Source: Odontesthes bonariensis
Taxonomy: Eukaryota > Chordata > Actinopteri > Atheriniformes > Atherinopsidae
Direction of reading: 5' to 3'
Length of the DNA stretch: 64,000 bases
NCBI RefSeq assembly: GCF_027942865.1
Contig: NC_134521.1
Coordinates: 22,632,449-22,696,448 of the forward strand
Shown: piece after piece, positions 56,301 through 64,000 of the stretch
Layout: every line of letters begins with the position of its first letter
Numbering within the stretch: position 1 is the stretch's first letter
Program-made: the position numbers and the translations under genes
Notes under the pieces: model-generated
Databases searched by the model: none
The model's input: only the letters and a program-made list of their open reading frames with translations
What the model was told of the DNA's origin: nothing

Positions 56301-59300
56301 AGCCAACCACTCCGTTCTTGGTAGCTGTGTAGACAGGACAGCTCAGAAAAGGGCCCAAACCTGCAGGATATCCGTTATATATGTCAGGATTTCCATCAGT
56401 TTTCTGACATTAACATTTTCAGATGACCATTTCCTATCTGTATGCTGTGCTACATTCAATAGTCATACTTACAACAGAGGATTTTCCTTTTATGAGTAAT
56501 CAGAAACAAATGACTCACTTACAGAAACAAAACTGAGAACACCTATGATTTCCAATCAGCCCAACTGTAGCTATAAAATGACCTTCATTTGTCATAAATT
56601 GCCTGACAGTCCTCCTCAAAAGTAATGCAATTACTGTAAGGTGATGGAATTTTTAAGAATTGAGAATAAAGTATCATTGCACACTGTGGAGCGATAAATC
56701 ATGTGCTTTACCTGCCATAGATGCTACGTTGATGATAACTCCTCCCCGACCTCCGGTCAGCTTGTTCATGTGCTCCAGACCAATATAAGTCCCCCTGATG
56801 ACGCCCATCTATAGCACACAGTTCATTTAGGTGATCATCCTGGCAGAATATAGAAACATCCTCTGACAGTGAGTACATAAGGGCTGTTGTTCATGAAAAA
56901 GAGGTGTGGATGAAAAACACACCTGGTGGAAATTTTTGTGGTTGTGAAACCGTGACCTTTTAAGAAACCGAAAAAACCAGCCCGTCAAATAAAAGAAGAT
57001 TAATGTGCTCAATTAAACTGACAAGGTGCTTAAGAATTTCTTTACATAAGAATAACTGATTCATTTCTTTTAAATAGAATGTGAATCTTCAAATTCACAT
57101 TCTATTTCTATTCCAGAAGTATGTTGCATTGTTAGTGATGCACAAAGTACGACAATGTGCAGTTTGTGTCACACCCATGGACTCACGTTTTTAGTTTCAT
57201 GTTTTAGGTTATGTTTGTGTGTCACTCCATGTTTAGTTTTTGCCATTTTAGTTTCCCTGCACTCTGTTTATCAGTTTCACTCACTTCACCTGTGTTTTTT
57301 CCCTCAGCTGCACTCACTCTCCAATCACTCTCACTCCCTATTTAGTTTCCTGCCTTCCCTTTCAGTTTTGCGGGATCTTTGTTTAATGTCAAGTTCAAAA
57401 TCCATGCTAAGGTTCCTACGTCCCATGAGTTCCACGTTTTTCTAAAGATAAGTATTTATTCCATGCCATGCCATGTTCTTTTGTTTTGTTTATAGCTCCG
57501 TTTTTCTCCGGCTCTGCCGCGTTTTATGTTGTTACTTTGTTTTTCGTTAATAAATCTTCTTTGTTTTTGTAAGTCTGCATCAGTGTCCTCCCTTCCACAC
57601 CCAAACCTGACGGTTTGTTGCTCTTTCTGCTTCTTACCAGGTTTATGGAGACTGCTTTCTCCCATGCACTCTCATTCAAGATGCCGGCATTGTTGCACAC
57701 CAGGTCTACTCCTCCGAAGGTCTCTACCGCTCTCTGAAAGGCAGCTTGAAAGAACAAAAGCAAAAAAACTATGATTAACTTTTGGTTTCGCAATCAAGTG
57801 CGCTTCCACAAATGTGCAGCGGGCTCGAAGGGCACTCTCTTTTTTTTTTTTTTAGTGTTGGAATATTCAGCATTGAGCTGCAACAGTGGAGAGGATGCAT
57901 CTTGAATTTCTCCTGTGTCACAGAATTTCCCTTTGAAAAGATCTTCTTTTACCAAGATGTCGGGTTTTTTTTGCCCAAAAAGGTTAGTTTACTGATTCAC
58001 TGAATTACTACCTGAACATTACACTTCTACCCCAACGATCTCTTAAGTGACTGCTGTGGGTTTGCTCTGTATTACAGATGTCCAGCTTTGACCTGTATTT
58101 TGTCTTGGTTGAGGCAACTGCAGAAAACCAACTCACAGACAGAATGTGGCCAAAGGAAGAAGTGTTGCACGCGCTTTTCCACCTCATGAACAGAACAGTG
58201 AACAGTCCTTTTTAACTCCAGTCCAAACTGCAGCCTTTGTGCTGAATCTGTAGCATCAATAAACAGTTGTTTTTTCCTGCAGTGTCTTGAGGCTGCTGCA
58301 CCAAAGGTTTCTCAAATCCAGACATATTCTGAACGATCCTGCACAAGGAAATACATCTGGGAAAGTTTAAGTGGGGCAGACGTGGTATCAATGTGTTTTA
58401 TAGCTGCTGACACTGATTAATAATTTCAGACTTTTAAATAAATCTAAGTTCTCCTTTTTCACTCCCTGGTCCCACATCTGAAATGTGAAATATCCTGCTG
58501 TGACTCTGTGTGCCAGCTGTTGTCGGTGTGTGTTTGTAGCCTGCATCTGGAGATTCAGTTCAATTAGTCTCTCAAATATGTCACTGAGGTATGCAAGTTT
58601 CATGAGAAAGCTGTTGCTCCAACACTAGTGGGCAAATTCATTTCCATCTTCCTCCAAAAGAAATTCTTATCTAATCCCTCACTTCAAAACACGCTGGATG
58701 AGACCTTCCCGTGTGACAGCCACTAACTCAATGTGGAACAAACCAACTGTGTGGTCTGATGCCATCTCCTCACACACTGCAGAAACAATCGGAGCGTTAA
58801 ATGTTTAATGTTGCAATGATATCCGTCATCTCATCATTCAGCTCAGGGCTGCAAACCCCACACAGAAAAGCCCCAGCTGAGATTCAAACCAGGAAACATT
58901 TTGCTGTGATGCAGCATTGCTATAGCCTGGGTGCCAGCCGAACTTAGCCCCGCCCATAACATTTTTGGTCGGGAAGTTCGGTCTGGCTCTGCTCAGTTGG
59001 GAAATCATTATGCCCGACATGGAATCAGTCGACCCAATCAGATTGCCAGGGCGGGCTTTATACGATGATGGACAGATGATCAACAGGGACATTATCGACT
59101 ACGTCACTAAAGAGCGTTTGGTTTGACTTCGTTTGAAACAAACATGGCTGCCGCTGGAGAGCTAGGGTGTGTAGATTCTGCCATCGAGTCTGTTCTACAG
59201 GATCTCCACATTGCATTCATTTTGAAAGACGAACAGAGGAACGCAATAAAGGCTTTTATCAATAAAAAATATGTTTTTGCCGTCTTTCCTACAACAAGTG

Positions 59301-62300
59301 TGTGTCGCTTAATCTACGTCACATACTACGTTGCTCTGATTGGTTGTAGGTCTATCCAATTGAGCGAAGAGGCATTTTTTCTCCTGGTTTGGTTGAAACA
59401 CGCCCCATACTCAAAACTCTATTGAGCGGTATCAGACTCACATTCTGACTAGAATCGTGAGTATGACGTAGTCAGGCTAGCATTGCTAACCACCACACCA
59501 GCATTCAGCATAAATGCCATCATGTATTCCTAAAATGAACAACAAGCTCAATGCTTATATATATGTATATGTGTTTAAGAGTGTTTCTACTATGCAGTCC
59601 TCATCCAGCCATTTCAAACCGGTCTGCTCTCTTTGTACACCTCAAAGTTAACAGGGTGTGGTTCTCCACCTGCGATTAAATGCTACCTGATAGGGACGTT
59701 TTATCCTGAATTAATCCAGTGAGCCCCGGTTTCTGTCAATACCTGTTGTATGAAAGGTAAAAAATACTCAATGCAGACAATGTGGGATTGAATGGTTTCA
59801 TGTTTCCAGGCGTGTTTCTTTCAGCAAATAACAGCCCAGATCTGCTGCTCCTTTTCCATACAGCATGGGTAACGATGAGTAATCAAAAAAGTACGTCCTG
59901 CAGTCTTTTCCAAAGAAATTGTCCATGACCTTTTTTTTTTTTTCAGAAACCTTAAGAAAAGACGGCTTCAGATCAGACAACTGGGAAGCAATGACAAATC
60001 AAACACACTTAACTAAGCTGAGATGTAAACAAATATTTATACTTTTTTATATCTAAGATTATTGAGAAAGTTGTATTTAACCAGCTCAACGACTTTCTGA
60101 ATGAAAGTGGAAGTCTTGATAACTTTCAATCAGGCTTCAGACGTCATCACAGCACTGAAACAGCTCTGGTCAAAGTGTTAAATGACATCATGTCGAATAC
60201 TGATTCTGGTAATGTTTCAGTCCTGGTTCTGTTGGACCTCAGCGCTGCATTTGATACTGTAGATCACAGAATCCTGTTGCACAGGCTGGAAAACTGGGTT
60301 GGACTTTCTGGAGCGGTCCTTAACTGGTTCAGGTCCTACTTAGAAGGCCGGAGCTATTTTGTTACAATTGGCAGCTATGAATCTGAGCGAGTGGCCATGA
60401 CATGTGGAGTCCCCCAGGGGTCAATTCTTGGACCTCTTCTGTTTAACTTGTATATGCTCCCTTTGGGTCAGATATTGCAGAACTTTAACATCAATTATCA
60501 CAGTTATGCAGACGATACACAACTTTATGTGTCTCTGTCACCGGACGACTGCAGCCCAGCAGACGTACTGTGTCAGTGTCTGGAGGAAGTAAACACCTGG
60601 ATGAGAGAGAATTTTCTACAATTAAATGAAGACAAAACTGAGATCATTCTGTTTGGGAGCAAAGAGAAGAGGGTCAGCGTTGATAAATATCTTGAGACTC
60701 GGGCCCTTACAATCACTGTCCAGTGAGTGCATGAGTGTTGATGGACTCAGATCTGACTTTCAGCAGCCACATCAAAGCTGTCACCAAGGCAGCTTTTTAA
60801 CATCTCAGAAACATCAACAGAATTAAAGGTTTCCTCTCCCAAAAAGACCAGGGGCCTCATGTACGAAGGGTGCGTACGCACAAAATAGTGGTGTACGCAC
60901 CTTTTCACGTCAACGATCAGATGTATCAAGAGCGAAATGACCGTGGAAATGTGCGGTGCCTCACGGCAGCTTCAGGGCTGGCGTACGCACTTTTCTACAG
61001 CTGCTGATTCTTTGGCGACACCGAAGGTAATGTTGGGAAACTGTTATAATAAATAAATGTGAAAACAATTAGTCCTCAGACTATGATGTGCACATTTGAG
61101 ATAGATGAACAATTAATACTGATAAACAATTAACGCACATGTGTCTCCATTTACACGAGTGGATATAAAAGCAGCGCAAAGTGGTGCAATACATACCATT
61201 AAAAACAATGGCTGCTTTAGCAGTATTAGAAGACTTTGCAAATGGTGCAATTTGAAGAGAGCGTGTGTTCACTACAACAGAGAGGATTAGCTGGCATATG
61301 ATGGCGACTGATTACTCATTAGCCGTTTTGAGGGAAACCCTCCTAGAACTGTGCGCAGAGTTGCGGCCGGCGTTGGAGCGCAACACAGCGAGGAGCCATG
61401 CGCTGCCTGTGCCCACAGGTGATGTGCACACTGGGGTTCCTATAGCAACCGGGGCATTCCACAGGGAGCTGGCCAACTGATTGGGACTGTGCCAGTCTAC
61501 CCTGAGCCGAGCAATGCGAGCCGCGTGGGACAGAATTTTCCGCATCTCAGCCACGTATATCAAATTCCCAACAGGCCAACATTAAAGCGCAATTTGAAGC
61601 GAGAGCCGGTTTTCCTAATGTAATCGGAGCTATCGACTGCACACACATTGCTATAAAAGCGCAATCACATGATGAATTTGTATGTTAACAGGAAACATTT
61701 TCATTCGATCGATGTTGCAGTTTTTTGCTGGTTAAACTTCAGCTTAAGATCTTTCTAACAAGCCCCTGATCGTCTCTGTGGGCAAATGTTAATAACCCCG
61801 TGCGTAAAGTGTGAAATGTCTTAATCAGCCTCGACTTTTCCCCGGCGCACTTCTGCACGTTACTGTATGAACACGTTGTTGGGAGTTACACAAAAACATC
61901 GGTATTTACCTTGGGGGTAATCAGAGTCACCCACATGAGCTCCCACCACCCCAGAGAGAGCAGTGTCACCCATAGTTGCGCCGACTCTCTGTTCAAACAG
62001 TCGGTCACCCCCCCACCCGCCTGTTTTGGCCACACTGCGGCGGTGGGCAGCCAGTCTCCGCTTCACATCCACCTTAATGTTGGACCACTTCTTCTTCCCC
62101 TCTGCTTGTGAGGCTTCTCAGACCCCACAGCATTGACAGCCTCAGGCTCTCCCACCCACTCATCTTGCGTTTGCTGCTTATGCCGGAGGACAGCATGTCA
62201 AAGAACACATTTTTTCGGGCCTTTCAGAAAGTAGCACCGATATCTCGCTTTCCGTGAAGTTCGTCTTTTTTCCCGTCTTATTCATTCTTTTTTCTTTATT

Positions 62301-62729
62301 TTCTGATCATGCAGCGAGGGGAATCGCAGGTTCAGGGCTCATTTAAATATGATTTGCGTATTTAAGTAGGGGCGTGGACAGGGAGGAGTCGGCTGCTCCG
62401 ACATGTGCGCTCAATTCCACGTTGATTGGGATGTACAAACGAAATGTGCTTGGATTGATCCGTGCGCACAGATTCGTACATCCGACGTTGGAGGTCATTT
62501 GGGTTTGAGCGTACGCCATGTTTCAGTAGGAAATCCACGCAAGTCTTTGTACATGAGGCCCCTGGACTATTTGACCAGACCTTGTGTTTGAGAGGTGTGC
62601 GTTACCTTTAATCTGCTCCTCTGATTCGACATCACATTTCAGGAACAACGCTTTTCCTGCTCCGTGCTGTTTATTCAGGGCCTCCGTTAAACTCTCTCCA
62701 GCAGTTTCATGTACATCCAGGAGGGCCAC
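53342..62729 (-). CDS. hpgd: 15-hydroxyprostaglandin dehydrogenase (NAD+), exons 2-7
   Basis: Six minus-strand exons join in phase: 62606-62729, 57638-57744, 56712-56808, 56284-56360, 53679-53836 and 53342-53462. They encode 227 residues to a TAG stop. This short-chain dehydrogenase oxidises the 15-hydroxyl of prostaglandins using NAD+ in the cytosol, which inactivates them. Visible signatures are [14 protein letters not shown] with an acidic Asp for NAD preference, [33 protein letters not shown] (NNAG), [12 protein letters not shown] (catalytic Ser), [17 protein letters not shown] (YxxxK) and [20 protein letters not shown]. Exon 1, with the TGxxxGxG nucleotide loop, was not found and should lie beyond 64000. 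With it the length would approach the family's roughly 266. Introns are loaded with transposons. Confidence 0.92.
54495..55336 (+). mobile_element. Harbinger-like non-autonomous element, 842 bp, copy 1
   Basis: Ends AGCCCCTTTCACACTGC and GCAGTGTGAAAGGGGCT (read around 55320) are inverted repeats, flanked by TTT on both sides, a 3-bp duplication typical of Harbinger elements. Inside, a frame (54621-55049, shifted once) reads [19 protein letters not shown], then [35 protein letters not shown] and [17 protein letters not shown]. It is a helical, charged protein I do not recognise. No transposase is present. Confidence 0.85.
55464..56102 (-). mobile_element. Harbinger-like element, copy 2, inverted and end-truncated
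   Basis: This reads as the reverse complement of copy 1 from about the GGAGTTTAAAAGACAGAATG block to the terminal CGCAGTGTGAAAGGGGCT. It contains the same [13 protein letters not shown] frame (55560-55976), here uninterrupted over 138 codons. The other terminus is missing. With copy 1 it forms a giant inverted repeat with arms of about 640 bp. Confidence 0.85.
57072..57107. repeat. Perfect 15-bp hairpin in an hpgd intron
   Basis: AAATAGAATGTGAAT (57072-57086) is exactly inverted at 57093-57107 around a CTTCAA loop. Function is unknown. Confidence 0.8.
57167..57612. mobile_element. Solo LTR, retroelement fossil
   Basis: A 446-bp unit begins TGTCACACCC and ends CCTGACG, flanked by the 5-bp duplication GTTTG (57162-57166 and 57613-57617). 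It contains a TATTTAG promoter-like motif and an AATAAA signal near 57550. No internal region is present. It ends only 26 bp from the donor side of an hpgd exon. The family is not determined. Confidence 0.75.
58380..58830 (-). mobile_element. hAT (SCAND3/GTF2IRD2-like) transposase fragment
   Basis: The minus strand reads [12 protein letters not shown], then [20 protein letters not shown] and MQATNT, with [16 protein letters not shown] downstream. This follows the order WLSRGKVL...LAFLxDIFxxLNELNLxLQG...FP found in hAT-derived proteins. Several stops interrupt it. It is a dead remnant in an hpgd intron. Confidence 0.6.
58923..59479 (+). mobile_element. RecQ-exon element, 557 bp, 9-bp target duplication, copy 2
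   Basis: It begins TAGCCTGGGTGCCAGCC and ends GTAGTCAGGCTA, with the exact 9-bp duplication GCATTGCTA (58914-58922 and 59480-59488). From 59143 the plus strand reads [20 protein letters not shown], then [20 protein letters not shown] and [10 protein letters not shown], the RecQ-like N-terminus up to the Walker A lead-in. A CCCAATCAGATTG promoter-type box lies upstream. It is related to 49788-50302 but well diverged. Confidence 0.85.
59490..60054. other. Non-coding intron sequence
   Basis: No gene or recognisable repeat. It includes a T run at 59932-59943. Confidence 0.5.
60055..60850 (+). mobile_element. L2-type LINE reverse transcriptase fragment
   Basis: A long frame reads [40 protein letters not shown], then [20 protein letters not shown] (RT motif A), [20 protein letters not shown] (motif B), [17 protein letters not shown] (YADD catalytic motif) and [18 protein letters not shown] frameshift precedes [19 protein letters not shown]. 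This is the L2/Maui-like RT domain. It is 5'-truncated, in the sense opposite to hpgd, and cut off on its right by a Harbinger element. Confidence 0.92.
60851..62562. mobile_element. Harbinger element, 1.7 kb, both genes present but decayed
   Basis: Ends GGGGCCTCATGTACGAAG and CTTTGTACATGAGGCCCC are inverted repeats with one mismatch. On the plus strand, pieces of the HARBI1-like transposase are visible: [46 protein letters not shown], and [20 protein letters not shown], which holds a DDE-type Asp. On the minus strand near 62080-61910 the second protein's [18 protein letters not shown] and [12 protein letters not shown] are seen. The convergent layout is normal for the family. Stops and shifts break both. 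It sits directly against the L2 LINE; I could not confirm a 3-bp duplication. Confidence 0.85.
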
Positions 62730-64000
62730 CTGTACCGGTGAGGGACACATCAGATAAGATGCTCTGTGGTCAAATGTGTCACACGTGGCTGTTTTAAGCA
62801 AGTGTTTAGTTTGTTTTTTCAGCTCTACTTTACAGTAAACTGAAAACCTCAGAGGGGTAAAGTTTGCAACTATATTGTGTATTTCTGTAAATACGTCAAA
62901 TTTATTCACAACTTGTATGTTACTTTTTGGTTTACTCATGTTGAATTATAGTAGCGCTGATGGACTGGCGACCTTTTCCAGGGTGTACCCCCCCCCACCT
63001 CTCGCCCAATGTCCGCTGGGATAGGCTCCAGCCCCCCGGCGACCAGACAGTTGGATTAAGCGAATATAGAAAATGGATGGATGAATTATAGTATAAAAGT
63101 CAAATACCCATACAGTATGCTGCTGGTTTGTACACTATGGGGGAAGAATGGGGGAAGATGAGTCATTTTTCAGTCAAATTAAATCCTCTAATCCAATTTC
63201 AGGATGCTTCTTATCAGTTTAAATAATCAGAATTAATTAGAGACTAAGAGTTCTGACAATATGGCTTCTGGAAAACAAAAACAAAAAAGCTTCTGCGACT
63301 CAGTTTGCCCCCAGCTCAGTGATAAGTTGTGGGGGTAGACTGACCATCTAACTGAATCTAAACCAAACCTATTTTAAAAAATACCATGCCTCTTTAAAAA
63401 CTAATTTGATAGTCTATTTCTTATTTATTTTTTCTTGAAGACAATTTAACAAAAAATAAATAAATGCTCGCCATTCCTAAAAAGACATTAAGTTTGAGAA
63501 GTTCATTAAGGACACAATGTAAACTAAAACAGGTCTACACAATGGAACGATTGACCGTGAGCCTGCAGCTGAGAACGCACGACTTGGGAGACTAAATGAG
63601 TTAGTACTGTTTAGGCAAGGCAAGGCATCTTTATTTATATAGCGCATTTCATACCACAGGCAACTCAATGTGCCTGTGGTTTATTGGGATGTATTGTGAG
63701 ATGTCTTCTCTGTGACTATAACCCTGTATATATAGATATATATTCTTCTTTTTACTTCCAATGTATTGCCAAGGAATGACTGTTTGTTCTTGTTACTCTA
63801 AAAAAAAAATCATGGAAAATCAAATAAAGCCAAAGTTTGAAAAGAAAGCAACAAAAAGTTAGCCCTAAAGTTTGATCTTCCCCCAAACAATAAAGATTGT
63901 TGAATAAGCTAGATAAACCCTGAATAGGAATAATTAAATAAATGTCCCTGAAACTGATAAACATTTGAGTCAAAAGCTGCCGCCCACAAAAAACGTTGGC
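62730..64000. other. Non-coding right end, with fish repeat tails
   Basis: This should be hpgd intron 1. Bases 62956-63090 (GATGGACTGGCGACC, GTCCGCTGGGATAGGCTCCA, AGAAAATGGATGGATG) are the common fish retroposon tail. At 63613-63680, GGCAAGGCATCTTTATTTAT then ATAGCGCATTTC is another widespread fish repeat end. No first exon of hpgd is visible. Confidence 0.6.

Noticed and set aside
62730-64000. Search for hpgd exon 1
   Set aside because: No minus-strand frame with a TGxxxGxG nucleotide-binding loop and suitable donor was seen, so the exon is taken to lie outside the window.

Overview
The window looks like nuclear DNA from a teleost fish. Host genes are split by GT-AG introns, and the protein sequences of the ZNF346, SOAT and HPGD families resemble the vertebrate ones. 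There is also a dense, mixed load of fish-type transposons (L2-like LINE, Harbinger, hAT, mariner, Helitron, MITEs and solo LTRs). I could not run searches, so family names rest on motif recognition.

Layout. 1-7328: no gene recognised, apart from a deleted mariner fragment. 7329-13177 (minus): a complete 7-exon znf346 with an NRF1-type palindrome just upstream of the start. 13552-17800: a tRNA-Val(AAC) gene, a degenerate tRNA-like sequence, two TTAA-flanked MITEs and a 5S rRNA remnant. 17824-22094 (plus): five exons of an unidentified collagen-like gene, with a solo LTR in one intron. 23262-24620 (plus): exons of a coiled-coil/BEN-domain gene. 25190-25575: palindromic satellite. 26345-35037: mostly transposon debris (hAT ends, a Helitron with eight 54-bp coding repeats, a duplicated hAT/MITE block) plus a decayed SAMD3-like gene. 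35335-40202 (plus): a complete 15-exon sterol O-acyltransferase gene, best matched to soat2. 41196-48890: repeats, three more identical tRNA-Val genes in decayed duplicated units, a 177-bp satellite, and an inverted-repeat element with 40-bp tandem repeats in its arms and a small two-exon gene. 48850-51320: a minus-strand L2-like LINE carrying two later insertions. 53342-62729 (minus): exons 2-7 of hpgd. Its introns hold an inverted pair of Harbinger-like elements, a solo LTR, a hAT fragment, a RecQ-exon element, and an L2 LINE interrupted by a Harbinger.

Host functions. ZNF346 is a double-stranded-RNA-binding zinc-finger protein. SOAT esterifies cholesterol in the ER. HPGD inactivates prostaglandins. 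I see no operon-like or pathway link between them.

The most novel signals are two. First, a pair of elements with 8-bp TAGCCTGG-type ends and exact 9-bp target duplications each carry a RecQ-helicase-like first exon. Second, an inverted-repeat element sits immediately behind a tRNA-Val gene, and traces of it lie behind two sister tRNA copies.
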